Positions 40,400-49,558 of a stretch of 50,944 nt of DNA are shown here, in pieces. Both the position numbers and the translations under genes were made by a program. The notes under the pieces are model-generated. The model ran no database searches, was not told the DNA's origin, and saw only the letters and a list, made by a program, of their open reading frames with translations. The stretch's first letter is position 1; every line of letters begins with the position of its first letter. This stretch comes from Kineosporia sp. R_H_3 (GTDB lineage: Bacteria > Actinomycetota > Actinomycetes > Actinomycetales > Kineosporiaceae): assembly GCF_002198675.1 (NCBI RefSeq), contig NZ_MWLL01000077.1, positions 1-50,944 on the forward strand, in the 5' to 3' direction.

Positions 40400-41941
40400 T
40401 CAGTTCCCGGCCACCGGAGCAGGGGCCTGCTCCTCGGCGCTCGACGTCGCGTGCCATGTCTCCCAGGCGGTCTGCTCGAGGTTCCCGGCGATCTCGCCGT
40501 TGTCCCCGGGCTGGAGCTTGTACCAGGCCAGGACGTCGGGGACCGTCGGGCCGCCGCAGTTGCCCTGGTAGATCTGGTGGACGGGCAACCAGGCCTGCAC
40601 GTACTTCTCCGGCTCCCGCTCGAAGATCCACTGGCAGCCGTCGGAGCAGAAGTCGTACCGCTCGCCCTCGAACTCGGTGTGCCGCTGGCAGATCGTCGTC
40701 GGGTCCCCGGGCTCGGTGAAGAGCATCGGCACCTGGCACACCTGGCACAGCTGGGGCAGGCCCTGGTAGAAGTACCGGCCACCGTTGTCGACGACCGCGG
40801 CGGCCTTGCCCCACAGCGGCTTGTAGAGCTTCTCGAAGGTCTGCGGGTACTGCTCCGCCAGCCACTTCTGGGCGTCCTCGCTCGGGATCGTCGTCGTGAA
40901 GCCGGCGGCGAACGAGAACTGGTAGAGCGTCCAGTAGACCTGGTGGGAGAGGACCTCCTTCTCCGCGATCGCGTGCTCGACGTGCCGCGGGGGCGTGATG
41001 CCGTAGTAGGCGAGGTCCGGGAAGAGACCGCCCAGCATCTGCTCCTCGAAGTAGAGCTCGAACGCCTCCTTCCAGCTCATGACCTTGCGCGGCAGCATGT
41101 AGTCGAGCATCTGGCTCACGAGCGCGAGGAGCCGGTAGCCCCGCCAGAACCACTTGTCGATCCAGGCCTGGACGATCGGCACGTTGTCCGGGTCCTGCTC
41201 GAGCATGAACTTGATGGCCTCGAGGCCCAGCGTCATGTGCCGGCTCTCGTCGCTCTGCGCCGAGAAGCCGAACGTCATCGTCGGCAGGTCACCGTTGAAG
41301 CTGGCGCCGGACATGAACGGCACGAAGAGCAGGTTCGTCAGCAGGTACTCGAACGAGAACCCGATGGCGATGAGGAACTCGAACGGCCCGGCGGTGACGG
41401 CGTCGTCGAAGTAGGACTTCGGCACGGACAGGTACCAGACGCGGTCGTGCTGGTGCTGCCAGGAGTGCATGCCCTGGTAGTACTTGTTGTAGTTCGACAG
41501 CGTGTGGATCTCGGTCTGCGCGTGCCGCAGCTCGTCCTGGCTCTGGCACAGCGCCGCGAACCGCGGCCCGGGTCCGTTGAGGAACCGCGCGAGGTAGGCG
41601 AAGTTGCGGTGCGCCTGGTACTCCAGCGGCGTGACGCCCTGGAGGAACAGCTTCATCGCGTTGAGGTAGCTGGGGTCCGTGAGCTGCAGGTGGCCCTGGC
41701 CCTGGGCGAAGGAGTCGAGGACGGCGTACAGCCGCTTGTCCTTCTCCGCCTGGTACTTCATGTACGCGTCGATGGTCAGGCGGAAGGGGTCCTCCCACTT
41801 GGACCAGTCGTGGATCTTGATCCCCTCGAAGGACGTGTACGGGTACGCCTTGTCCTCGTCCACGTAGGACAGGTCCCAGTCGAGGTCGCGGGTCAGCGCT
41901 GCGTAGCGCTGCTTCATCGAGAGCTTGCGGGGTGCGGCCAT
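40400..41941 (-). CDS. dmpN: Phenol hydroxylase large subunit N, diiron oxygenase
   Basis: This 513-residue subunit carries the carboxylate-bridged diiron centre that ortho-hydroxylates phenol to catechol. The ligands E107, E137, H140, E198, E232 and H235 occur in the expected two helical pairs (DELRH and DESRH). The C-terminal part has CQVCQVP and DGCQWIFEREPEKY, also typical of DmpN. Sequence similarity extends over the whole length, including the N-terminal RYAALTRDLDWD and WEDPFRLT. Confidence 0.95.
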   Translation of the reverse strand: MAAPRKLSMKQRYAALTRDLDWDLSYVDEDKAYPYTSFEGIKIHDWSKWEDPFRLTIDAYMKYQAEKDKRLYAVLDSFAQGQGHLQLTDPSYLNAMKLFLQGVTPLEYQAHRNFAYLARFLNGPGPRFAALCQSQDELRHAQTEIHTLSNYNKYYQGMHSWQHQHDRVWYLSVPKSYFDDAVTAGPFEFLIAIGFSFEYLLTNLLFVPFMSGASFNGDLPTMTFGFSAQSDESRHMTLGLEAIKFMLEQDPDNVPIVQAWIDKWFWRGYRLLALVSQMLDYMLPRKVMSWKEAFELYFEEQMLGGLFPDLAYYGITPPRHVEHAIAEKEVLSHQVYWTLYQFSFAAGFTTTIPSEDAQKWLAEQYPQTFEKLYKPLWGKAAAVVDNGGRYFYQGLPQLCQVCQVPMLFTEPGDPTTICQRHTEFEGERYDFCSDGCQWIFEREPEKYVQAWLPVHQIYQGNCGGPTVPDVLAWYKLQPGDNGEIAGNLEQTAWETWHATSSAEEQAPAPVAGN

Positions 41942-41954
41942 GTCCGGGTCTCCT

Positions 41955-42263
41955 TCAGTGGTCCCACTGGATGAGGATCTGGTCGTCGTCCCACTCGGCG
42001 ATGTGGCCGAAGTACGACACGATCGCGAGCTGGAACTCGTGGGTCTCCCACTCGCGGCCCAGCCGCTGCTCGACGCTCTCGCGGTTGACGACGATCCGCG
42101 TCGGCGAGGTGATGCGGACGAGGCCCGGCATGTGCCGGACGGCGCAGTCGGCGTTGTCGGCCTCGATGGCCTCGACGACCGCGCGGTTCTCCTCGGTCTC
42201 CTGGATGTCGACGCCCACCTGGCGGGCGCGCGTGGTCCGGGTGGAACCGGTGCTCTGCGTCAT
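41955..42263 (-). CDS. dmpM: Phenol hydroxylase effector protein M
   Basis: The 102-residue protein is the cofactor-free coupling (regulatory) protein of the MmoB/DmpM family, which binds the hydroxylase and tunes access of oxygen and substrate to the diiron site. The core VGVDIQETEENRAVVEAIE and VRHMPGLVRIT match the family, and the end FGHIAEWDDDQILIQWDH is typical of DmpM. It is adjacent to L and N as in dmpKLMNOP. Confidence 0.92.
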   Translation of the reverse strand: MTQSTGSTRTTRARQVGVDIQETEENRAVVEAIEADNADCAVRHMPGLVRITSPTRIVVNRESVEQRLGREWETHEFQLAIVSYFGHIAEWDDDQILIQWDH

Positions 42264-42264
42264 G

Positions 42265-43269
42265 TCAGCTCTCCTCGGGGGCGAACGCCGCGGCGAGCGC
42301 CCGGGCTCGGGTCTCGACGTAGGCGACGGCGCCGGCGTCGAGGCAGCGGTCGGCGATCCGGGCGACACCCAGCGCACCCTCGAGCGCACCGGGCAGCAGC
42401 CGGGCGACGAGCGCGGAGAGCTCGGCCTTGTTCGCCGCACCGTGCTCGGGGTCACGGCCCCAGGCCGCGTAGAGCGCGTCCACCCAGCGACGGTTGTCCG
42501 TGAACCAGCCGGACAGGTGCTGCGCGACGAGCGAGTACGCACCGGCACCGCCGAGGAGCGCGGTCTCGTCGAGGTGGGTGTAGAGCAGCCCGTAGATCAG
42601 CTGGTCGGCCAGGTCGAGCCCGACGTGCTGCGCGGCCCAGTCGTCCTCGACGAGGAGCAGCTCGACGTACTTGCGCAGCGGCTGCAGGTCGGCGTCCTCC
42701 ATCCAGGCCTGCTTGGCGCTGACGAGGATGCCGTCCGACCCGCCGTCGAGCGAGATCCCGAGGCGGCTCAGCAGCTGGGCGTTGCCGACGCGGTCGAAGG
42801 ACGCGTACGACAGGCACTGCGTGATCGTCGTCCCGTAGCCGAACCGGCATCCGAAGGCGCCGATGAGCTGCCCTCCGGACTCGTAGTGCCGCAAAGGGAT
42901 CACGGCCCGGGCGACGAGGTCCTTCCAGCCCTGCGGGAGCCGCTCCACGAGGTCGCGGTTCTCCAGGTACGCGAGCGTCGAGGCGAACGCCTCGTGCAGG
43001 TGCGCCCGGGACGTCACGTACGGCGCGTAGTAGAACTGCCGCGGGTCGACGAAGGAGTACGGGTCGGTCAGCCGCAGCGCCGAGTACTCCGGGTCGTAGA
43101 TCTCGTGGGTCGGGTCCCACAGCGGCCGGTAGTGGAAGTTCGCCGTCGCCTGGACGTCGACCGAGCCTTCCTCGTAGCGGGTCGCCGGCCGGTCGCCGTA
43201 GCGCTCGGTGAGGTTGGTGAAGGTCTTGCGCCGGGGTTCGATGACCTGGGTGCGCAGCTCGTACTGCAC
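42265..43269 (-). CDS. dmpL: Phenol hydroxylase beta subunit L
   Basis: This 334-residue subunit shares the ferritin-like fold of the large subunit but lacks iron ligands and stabilises the hydroxylase core. The segments VIEPRRKTFTNLTERYGDRPATRYEEGS and DPRQFYYAPYVTSRAHLHEAFA are typical of DmpL/TouE-like subunits. It is separated from the M gene by one base and follows the small unknown gene at 43319. Confidence 0.92.
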   Translation of the reverse strand: MQYELRTQVIEPRRKTFTNLTERYGDRPATRYEEGSVDVQATANFHYRPLWDPTHEIYDPEYSALRLTDPYSFVDPRQFYYAPYVTSRAHLHEAFASTLAYLENRDLVERLPQGWKDLVARAVIPLRHYESGGQLIGAFGCRFGYGTTITQCLSYASFDRVGNAQLLSRLGISLDGGSDGILVSAKQAWMEDADLQPLRKYVELLLVEDDWAAQHVGLDLADQLIYGLLYTHLDETALLGGAGAYSLVAQHLSGWFTDNRRWVDALYAAWGRDPEHGAANKAELSALVARLLPGALEGALGVARIADRCLDAGAVAYVETRARALAAAFAPEES

Positions 43270-43318
43270 GAAGCCTCCTCGGTTCGTGGTCAGGGCAGCC
43301 GGGGGTGATGCGTGCTGC

Positions 43319-43753
43319 TCAGAGCGAGACGGGGTGGTGCGGGAGCCCGGCCTCGGTGAGGAGCAGCAGGAGCAGGTCGGCGACCTCCTCCGGGCCGGCC
43401 AGCTCGCTCGCGGGGCCGGGCGGGACGCCGTCCCCGACGAGCCGGCCGTAGGCCACGCCGTCCTCGAAGCGGGTCGAGACCCGGACGGCGCGGTTGCGGT
43501 ACGTGACGCTGAAGGCGAGCTCGCCGTCGGCGACCTCGTCGAAGAGGCCCATGTGGTCGTCGCTGTCGTCGAGCACCGCGTTCGCCTCGCACAGCAGCTG
43601 CTCGCACAGCGACCGGACGGCGACGTGACGGTCGGCCCCGACGTTGACCGGCATCCCGGTGGACGGGCGCGTCCTGTACCGCAGCGGCTCGGAGGGCTCG
43701 TCGTCCACGTCGGCTCCGACGAGCTCGGCGACCCGGACCATGAACGGCGTCAT
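43319..43753 (-). CDS. Unknown first protein of the phenol hydroxylase operon
   Basis: ATG 43753 with GGAGGGAG upstream begins a 144-residue protein (MTPFMVRVAELVGADVDD) at the position where dmpK normally lies. DmpK is about 90 residues and helps assemble the active hydroxylase. This product is longer and I see no clear resemblance. It contains RYRTRPSTGMPVN, two Cys near residues 50-55 and a Leu-rich C-terminus (EVADLLLLLLTEAG). It may be a DmpK substitute or another assembly factor. Confidence 0.78.
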   Translation of the reverse strand: MTPFMVRVAELVGADVDDEPSEPLRYRTRPSTGMPVNVGADRHVAVRSLCEQLLCEANAVLDDSDDHMGLFDEVADGELAFSVTYRNRAVRVSTRFEDGVAYGRLVGDGVPPGPASELAGPEEVADLLLLLLTEAGLPHHPVSL

Positions 43754-43827
43754 CGTGCGCTCCCTCCGTGCGGCCGCTTCGGTGCGGCGTCGCCACGGTG
43801 AGCCAGGACACGTGACCGGGAGCGGGG

Positions 43828-43848
43828 CCGTTCCGCGGCCCGGAACGG
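43828..43848. promoter_or_regulatory. Perfect inverted repeat upstream of the phenol hydroxylase operon
   Basis: CCGTTCCG (43828-43835) and CGGAACGG (43841-43848) flank CGGCC, about 75 bp upstream of the first start codon. Size and position fit an activator site for one of the neighbouring IclR proteins. Confidence 0.65.
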
Positions 43849-43877
43849 TGATTTCTTGACGGTTGCCCGTCGGGGCG

Positions 43878-44657
43878 TCAGGCGCGTGTGGAAGCCCGGC
43901 GCAGCGGCGCCCCGAGCTGGCGGGACAGGGTGAGCGCCGCCGTGCGCACGGCGGGCGCCATCCGCTCGGTGTCGAGCCGCTCCGCACGCCCGGTCACGGA
44001 CAGGCCGCCGAGCACCCGGCCGTCGGCGCCGAAGACGGGCGCCGCCGCGCAGACGACGCCCATGGCCGACTCCTGCCGGTCGTACGAGATGCCGGCCTCG
44101 CGGATCGTGGCCAGCTCGCGCATGAGCGGGCCGGGCATGATCACCGTGTAGGCGGTGCGGCGGGTCAGCCCGGCGTCGATCCGGGCCTTGACGACCTCCG
44201 GCGGGCTGTACGCGAGGATCGCCTTCCCGACGCCGGTCGCGTGCGCGGGCAGCCGCCCACCGACCCGGGACGGCAGCGGCTGGGAGTCGCGCACCCGCAG
44301 GATCTCGACGTAGACGACCTCGATGCCCTCGAGGACGGCGAGGTGCACGTTGCTGTTCGTGGCCTCCCGCAGGTCCTCCATGAAGGGCAGCGCGGCCTCA
44401 CGCAGCGCGCGCTGGCGCGGGACGAGCTGCCCGAGCTCGAACAGGTGCATGCCGAGCCGGACCTTCGTGCCCGCCTGCTCGAGCCAGCCGATCCGGACGA
44501 GCTCACCGGCAAGCCGGTGCGCGGTGGACTTCGCCAGACCCGTCCGGCGGGCCAGCTCGGAGATGCCCAGCTCGGTCGTGTCGGCCCCGAAGGCGTCGAG
44601 GACCGCGGCGGCCCTCGCGAGGACCGAGGGGCCGCCGTCCCACTCAGCGGTACGCAT
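43878..44657 (-). CDS. IclR-family regulator next to phenol hydroxylase operon
   Basis: The 259-residue regulator has a winged helix (about 12-72, LGISELARRTGLAKSTAHRLAGEL) and an effector domain (about 85-250) with RVGGRLPAHATGVGKAILAY typical of the family. It reads in the same direction as the phenol hydroxylase operon and ends 30 bp before the repeat that precedes it. It is divergent from another IclR gene. ATG 44657 is used; 44666 is possible. It probably controls one of the two flanking catabolic operons. Confidence 0.88.
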   Translation of the reverse strand: MRTAEWDGGPSVLARAAAVLDAFGADTTELGISELARRTGLAKSTAHRLAGELVRIGWLEQAGTKVRLGMHLFELGQLVPRQRALREAALPFMEDLREATNSNVHLAVLEGIEVVYVEILRVRDSQPLPSRVGGRLPAHATGVGKAILAYSPPEVVKARIDAGLTRRTAYTVIMPGPLMRELATIREAGISYDRQESAMGVVCAAAPVFGADGRVLGGLSVTGRAERLDTERMAPAVRTAALTLSRQLGAPLRRASTRA

Positions 44658-44845
44658 GGTTTGCATCCTCACCGTTCCCCGGGCGACTGTCTACTGGCGC
44701 GACGACGGTGGCCGGGCAGGTGAGGGCCTCGGCAAACCCGTTGTCACGCAACAGGTCCGGCGACCGCTCTCAGGCAGGTGCGCCAGGGACCAAAGACCCC
44801 GGGACCAACGTCCCGACGGCCAGGACGGCGAGAAGGAGCAAGTCG
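44658..44845. promoter_or_regulatory. Divergent promoter region of two IclR genes
   Basis: This 188-bp gap has CCGTTCC at 44672-44678, two GGGACCAA direct repeats (44786-44793 and 44801-44808) and the inverted repeat CGGGAC-CAAC-GTCCCG at 44800-44815, 30 bp upstream of the rightward start. These are candidate sites for auto- and cross-regulation. Confidence 0.55.
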
Positions 44846-45760
44846 ATGACGACGGTGCGGGCCCTCACCCCCGGTCCGACGACGGCCGGGGAGCCGACGA
44901 CCGTGCACACGGCCGCGCCCCTCGGGCGCCCGCCGCTGCGGCTCGTGGAGCCGGGCGCCCCACGGGTGCGCACCGGCCGCCCGAAGGGCCCGTCACGGCG
45001 CTCCGCCGACGAGGACCTCAGCGGCGGGGTGAAGTCGGTCGTCGCGGCGCTCGACGTCCTCGACTGCTTCGCCGAGACCGACGAGCTGGGCGTCAGCGAC
45101 ATCGCGCGCCGGCTCGGCGTCGCGAAGAGCACCGCGCACCGGCTCCTCACGTCGCTGTGCGCCCGCGGCCTCGCCGAGCGCAACCCGGAGTCCGGCCAGT
45201 ACCGGCTCGGGCTCCACCTGTTCGAGCTCGGCCAGCTCACCGCGGACCGGATGCGGCTGCGCCGTGCGGCGATGCCGCTGCTCGAGGAGCTGCGCCAGGC
45301 CAGCGGCTGCTCGACCCAGCTCGGCATCGCCCGCGGCGAGGACGTCTTCTTCGTCGGCCGGCTCGAGACGCTCAGCGGGATGAAGCTGCTCGCCGCGGCG
45401 CCGCGCCGGTTCCCCGCCCACCGCACGGCCACCGGCAAGGCCATCGCCGCCTTCGACCCGGCCGTCGCCCGGGCCTGCCGGACGGCGGGGCTCAACCCGG
45501 CCGGCAACGCGGCGGTCGTCTCCCCCGCCCAGTTCGACGGCGTCCTCGACGAGGTGCGCCGCCGCGGTGTCGCGACGAGCTTCGACGACGCGATGCAGGG
45601 GGTCGGCTCGGTCGCCGCGCCCGTGCTCGACTCCACCGGGCGCGCGGTCGCCGCCGTCTCCCTGCTGCGCCCGTCGGCCGAGCTCGCCGCGGACCTCGGG
45701 CGGCACGCGCAGCTCGTGAGCATCGCGGCCCGCCGTCTCGCGCGCACGCTCGCGATCTGA
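44846..45760 (+). CDS. IclR-family regulator heading the second lower pathway
   Basis: The 304-residue protein has an N-terminal extension of about 55 Pro/Arg-rich residues, a winged helix (about 65-125, LGVSDIARRLGVAKSTAHRLL) and an effector domain (about 140-300). It reads into the dmpE-F-G-H-C operon 46 bp downstream, so it is probably its regulator and may be co-transcribed with it. ATG 44846 has AGAAGGAG upstream. The recognition helix resembles that of the IclR protein at 43878. Confidence 0.88.
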   Translation: MTTVRALTPGPTTAGEPTTVHTAAPLGRPPLRLVEPGAPRVRTGRPKGPSRRSADEDLSGGVKSVVAALDVLDCFAETDELGVSDIARRLGVAKSTAHRLLTSLCARGLAERNPESGQYRLGLHLFELGQLTADRMRLRRAAMPLLEELRQASGCSTQLGIARGEDVFFVGRLETLSGMKLLAAAPRRFPAHRTATGKAIAAFDPAVARACRTAGLNPAGNAAVVSPAQFDGVLDEVRRRGVATSFDDAMQGVGSVAAPVLDSTGRAVAAVSLLRPSAELAADLGRHAQLVSIAARRLARTLAI

Positions 45761-45806
45761 CCACGCACGCCCGCACCGCCGACCGGCGCACCGACGAAGG
45801 AGACCC

Positions 45807-46610
45807 ATGGACGACGCAGCACGCCTGCGCCTCGGGGCGGCCGAGCTGCTGCTCACCGCGTACGAGACGAAGAAGCCCGTCGACCCGCTCGTCGACCTCT
45901 ACCCCGGCCTCACCCTCGACGACAGCTACGCGATCCAGCAGGTGCAGATCGAGCACCGGCTCGCCGCCGGGCGCACGCTCAAGGGGCACAAGGTCGGCCT
46001 GACGTCGGCCGCCATGCAGCGCCAGCTCGGGGTCGACCAGCCGGACTACGGCCAGCTCCTCGACGACATGTTCTTCCTCGAGCACATGGCCGTCCCGGCC
46101 GGGACGTACCTGCAGCCGCGGATCGAGCCCGAGGTCGCGTTCGTCCTCAAGCGGCCGCTCGCCGGCCCGGGCGTCACGGTCGCCGAGGCGGTCGCCGCGG
46201 TCGACTTCGTGCTGCCGGCGCTGGAGATCATCGACAGCCGGATCCGGGACTGGAAGATCGGGCTGCTCGACACGATCGCCGACAACGCGTCGTCCGGCGG
46301 GGTCGTCCTCGGCAGCACCCCGGTCGGCGTCGGGGAGGTCGACCTGCGACTGTCCGGGTGCGTCCTGCACCGCAACGCCGAGATCGTCGGCACCGGCGCC
46401 GGCGGCGCCGTCCTCGGCTCGCCGCTGAGCTCCCTCGTCTGGCTCGCCAACACCGTCGGCGCCCGCGGCGTCGTCCTCGAGGCCGGCCACGTCATCCTGC
46501 CCGGGTCGATCACGGCGTCGGTCGCCGTCGCCCCCGGGGACACGTTCACCGCGGCGTTCGCCGGCATCGGCAGCGTCACCGCCCGCTTCGCGAAGGAGGA
46601 GACCCGATGA
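45807..46610 (+). CDS. dmpE: 2-oxopent-4-enoate hydratase
   Basis: The 267-residue enzyme adds water to 2-hydroxypenta-2,4-dienoate to give 4-hydroxy-2-oxovalerate. It has [20 protein letters not shown], the metal-binding E-P-E in RIEPEVAFV and [27 protein letters not shown], closely following DmpE/MhpD. ATG 45807 has GAAGGAG upstream. The end overlaps the start of the acetaldehyde dehydrogenase gene (ATGA). The 890-8074 operon has no equivalent. Confidence 0.92.
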   Translation: MDDAARLRLGAAELLLTAYETKKPVDPLVDLYPGLTLDDSYAIQQVQIEHRLAAGRTLKGHKVGLTSAAMQRQLGVDQPDYGQLLDDMFFLEHMAVPAGTYLQPRIEPEVAFVLKRPLAGPGVTVAEAVAAVDFVLPALEIIDSRIRDWKIGLLDTIADNASSGGVVLGSTPVGVGEVDLRLSGCVLHRNAEIVGTGAGGAVLGSPLSSLVWLANTVGARGVVLEAGHVILPGSITASVAVAPGDTFTAAFAGIGSVTARFAKEETR

Positions 46611-47617
46611 CGGAGCGCCTCACCGCCGCCATCGTCGGCCCCGGCAACATCGGCACCGACCTCATGTTCAAGCTGCTGCGCCGCAGCGAGATCCTCCAGC
46701 CCCGGTACATGATCGGCGTCGACCCGGCGTCGGACGGTCTGCGGCGGGCGCGCAGCGTCGGTCTCGAGGCGAGCCACGAAGGTGTCGACTGGCTGCTGGC
46801 GCAGGACGACCTGCCGGACATCGTGTTCGAGTGCACCTCGGCCAAGGCGCACGCCGCCAACGCACCGCGCTACGCCGAGGCGGGCATCCTCGCGGTCGAC
46901 CTCACCCCGGCCGCCGTCGGCCCGTACGTCTGCCCGCCGGTGAACCTCGACTTCAACCTGGACGCCGTCAACGTCAACATGATCACCTGCGGCGGCCAGG
47001 CGACGACGCCGATGGTCCGCGCGGTCGCGGACGTCGTCCCCGTCCCCTACGCCGAGATCGTCGCGTCGATCTCCTCGAAGTCGGCCGGCCCGGGCACCCG
47101 CGCGAACATCGACGAGTTCACCGAGACCACCTCGCAGGCGCTCGAGGTCGTCGGCGGCGCCGACCGGGGCAAGGCGATCATCATCCTCAACCCGGTCGAG
47201 CCGCCGTTGATGATGCGCAACTCGGTGTTCTGCGCGATCCCGCCGGAGGCCGGTGAGCCGGGCGACCTGCAGGACAAGATCCTGGAGTCCGTCCACGCCA
47301 TGGTCGAGCGGGTCCGCGAGTACGTCCCCGGCTACCACCTGCGCGCCGAGGTCCAGTTCGACCACGCGCGCGACCTCTGGCAGGGGATGGCCCGGGTCTT
47401 CGTCCCGATCGAGGTCAAGGGCCGCGGCGACTACCTGCCGGACTACGCGGGCAACCTCGACATCATCACCGCCGCGGCGGCCCGGGTCGGCGACCTCATG
47501 GCCGCCCACCGCCTGGGGATCCGGTCCAGCTGGAAGTCCTCGTCCGACCTGGGCGAGCTCACCGGCGCACCCGCCCCGGCGTCGTCCGCCCCCCTCGACG
47601 AGACCGCAGGAGTCTGA
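46607..47617 (+). CDS. dmpF: Acetaldehyde dehydrogenase (acylating), second copy
   Basis: This 336-residue enzyme is the paralogue of the one at 4627, with GPGNIGTD near the N-terminus and the active-site Cys in [10 protein letters not shown]. It is about 35 residues longer, mostly a Ser/Ala/Pro-rich C-terminal tail (from about 305) absent in the other copy. It is coupled to dmpE and 6 bp before the aldolase gene, its channelling partner. Confidence 0.93.
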   Translation: MTERLTAAIVGPGNIGTDLMFKLLRRSEILQPRYMIGVDPASDGLRRARSVGLEASHEGVDWLLAQDDLPDIVFECTSAKAHAANAPRYAEAGILAVDLTPAAVGPYVCPPVNLDFNLDAVNVNMITCGGQATTPMVRAVADVVPVPYAEIVASISSKSAGPGTRANIDEFTETTSQALEVVGGADRGKAIIILNPVEPPLMMRNSVFCAIPPEAGEPGDLQDKILESVHAMVERVREYVPGYHLRAEVQFDHARDLWQGMARVFVPIEVKGRGDYLPDYAGNLDIITAAAARVGDLMAAHRLGIRSSWKSSSDLGELTGAPAPASSAPLDETAGV

Positions 47618-47623
47618 CCCGCC

Positions 47624-48757
47624 ATGGCCGATCTCAGCATGCGTCCCGAGGACGTCCCGGTCACCGCTGCGGCGGACGAGTCCGAGGTCCTGGCGAACAC
47701 CCCCACCGGCGGCGGCGAGCGCGATCTGCGGATCACCGACTCGACCCTGCGCGACGGCTCGCACGCGATGTCCCACCAGTTCACCGAGGCCCAGGTCCGC
47801 GGCGTCGTGCACGCGCTCGACGCGGCCGGCGTCCAGGTCATCGAGGTCAGCCACGGCGACGGGCTCGGCGGGTCCAGCTTCAACTACGGCTTCAGCCGGG
47901 TCGACGAGATGCAGCTCATCCGGGCCGCCGTCGAGGAGACCACGCAGGCGAGGATCGCGGTCCTCATGCTGCCCGGGCTCGGGACCGTGCACCACCTGAA
48001 GCAGGCCCACGCGGCCGGCGCGTCGGTGGCCCGGATCGCCACCCACTGCACCGAGGCCGACACGTCGATCCAGCACTTCGGCGCGGCCCGCGCGCTCGGC
48101 ATGGAGACCGTCGGGTTCCTCATGCTGTCGCACCGGGCGAGCCCGCAGACGCTGGCGCAGCAGGCCCGGATCATGGTGGACGCCGGCGCCCAGTGCGTCT
48201 ACGTCGTCGACTCCGCCGGCGCCCTGGTGCTGGAGACGGCGCAGGAGCGGATCCGGGCGGTCATCGCCGAGATCGGCCACGAGGCGCAGGTCGGCTTCCA
48301 CGGCCACCAGAACCTCTCGATGGGGGTGGCCAACTCGGTGCTCGCCTTCCAGGCCGGTGCCCGGCAGATCGACGGCGCCCTGTGCGCGCTCGGTGCCGGC
48401 GCCGGGAACTCCCCGACCGAGGTGCTCGCCGCGACGTTCGAGCGGATGGGCATCCGGACCGGGATCGACCTCGGCGAGGTGCTCTCGGCGGCCGAGGACG
48501 TCGTCCGGCCGTTCATCCCGCGGCTGCCGTGGATGGACCGGGCCTCGATCACCCAGGGCTACGCGGGCGTCTACTCGTCCTTCCTCCTGCACGCCGAGCG
48601 CGCCGCCGACCGGTACGGCGTCCCGGCGCACGCGATCCTGCAACGGGTCGGCGAGTACGGCTACGTCGGCGGCCAGGAGGACATGATCATCGACATCGCC
48701 CTCCAGCTGCAGTCCGAGCTGTCGATGGGTGACCTCGCCGCGGTCGGGGTGCGCTGA
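47624..48757 (+). CDS. dmpG: 4-hydroxy-2-oxovalerate aldolase, second copy
   Basis: The 377-residue aldolase has [17 protein letters not shown] (about 36-52), [10 protein letters not shown] and the C-terminal communication domain ([16 protein letters not shown]). It is highly similar to the copy at 5523, with long shared blocks. The stop overlaps the ATG of the decarboxylase gene (TGATG). Together with dmpF it converts 4-hydroxy-2-oxo acids to pyruvate and acyl-CoA. Confidence 0.93.
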   Translation: MADLSMRPEDVPVTAAADESEVLANTPTGGGERDLRITDSTLRDGSHAMSHQFTEAQVRGVVHALDAAGVQVIEVSHGDGLGGSSFNYGFSRVDEMQLIRAAVEETTQARIAVLMLPGLGTVHHLKQAHAAGASVARIATHCTEADTSIQHFGAARALGMETVGFLMLSHRASPQTLAQQARIMVDAGAQCVYVVDSAGALVLETAQERIRAVIAEIGHEAQVGFHGHQNLSMGVANSVLAFQAGARQIDGALCALGAGAGNSPTEVLAATFERMGIRTGIDLGEVLSAAEDVVRPFIPRLPWMDRASITQGYAGVYSSFLLHAERAADRYGVPAHAILQRVGEYGYVGGQEDMIIDIALQLQSELSMGDLAAVGVR

Positions 48758-49557
48758 TGACGCGGGCCTGGGACCTGGACTCGGTGGCCACGGAGCTGCT
48801 CGCCTGCGAGGGCGAGCGCCGCGACCGGGAGCCGTTCACCGACGACTGGACGGATCTCGACCTGGACACCGCCTACGCGATCCAGGACGAGACCCTGCGG
48901 CGCCGGCTCGCCCGCGGCGAGCGGCTCGTGGGGGTCAAGCTCGGGCTCACGAGCCGGGCCAAGCAGAAGCGGATGGGGATCGACGTCCCGCTCGTCGCAT
49001 GGCTGACCGACGCGATGGTGCTCCCCGCCGGGGAGCCGGTGCCGCAGGGCGCGCTCATCCACCCGCGGGTCGAGCCCGAGATCGTCTTCGTCATGCGCGA
49101 CCGGCTCCAGGGCCCCGGTGTCACGGCCGTGCAGGCGCTGGCCGCCGTCGACCGGGTCCACGGCGGCGCCGAGGTCATCGACTCGCGGTACCGGGACTTC
49201 CGCTTCCGGCTGCCGGACGTCGTGGCGGACAACGCCTCCAGCGGCGCCTACGTCACCGGTCCGGTCGGGCTCGACCCGTCGGGCCTGGACCTCACGAGCG
49301 AGGCGGTCCTCGTCGAGGTCGACGGCGCGGTGGTCGACTCGGCGACGGGTGCCGCCGTGCAGGGCAACCCCGCCGAGGCGCTCGCTCTCGCGGTGAACGA
49401 CCTCGGCCGCCGCGGGCACGCGCTCGAGGCGGGCTGGGTCGTCCTGACCGGCGGCATGACGGACGCCGTCTTCGCGCCCCCGGGTGCCTCGATCGCCTGC
49501 CACTTCACGAACCTGGGCTCGGTCCACATCAGCGGTGGGCCGCGGGAGGACAGCTGA
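48757..49557 (+). CDS. dmpH: 2-oxo-3-hexenedioate (4-oxalocrotonate) decarboxylase
   Basis: The 266-residue enzyme has GVKLGLTSRAKQKRMGID, HPRVEPEIVFVM with the metal ligands, and EVIDSRYRDFRFRLPDVVADNASS, the pattern of DmpH rather than of the DmpE hydratase. It removes CO2 from the tautomerase product to give 2-oxopent-4-enoate, and normally works in a complex with the hydratase encoded three genes upstream. It is coupled to the aldolase gene. Confidence 0.92.
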   Translation: MTRAWDLDSVATELLACEGERRDREPFTDDWTDLDLDTAYAIQDETLRRRLARGERLVGVKLGLTSRAKQKRMGIDVPLVAWLTDAMVLPAGEPVPQGALIHPRVEPEIVFVMRDRLQGPGVTAVQALAAVDRVHGGAEVIDSRYRDFRFRLPDVVADNASSGAYVTGPVGLDPSGLDLTSEAVLVEVDGAVVDSATGAAVQGNPAEALALAVNDLGRRGHALEAGWVVLTGGMTDAVFAPPGASIACHFTNLGSVHISGGPREDS

Positions 49558-49558
49558 C

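Noticed and set aside
43857-43870. GACGG-x4-CCGTC hairpin as terminator of the IclR gene
   Set aside because: The stem is only five base pairs and could occur by chance; not listed as a feature.
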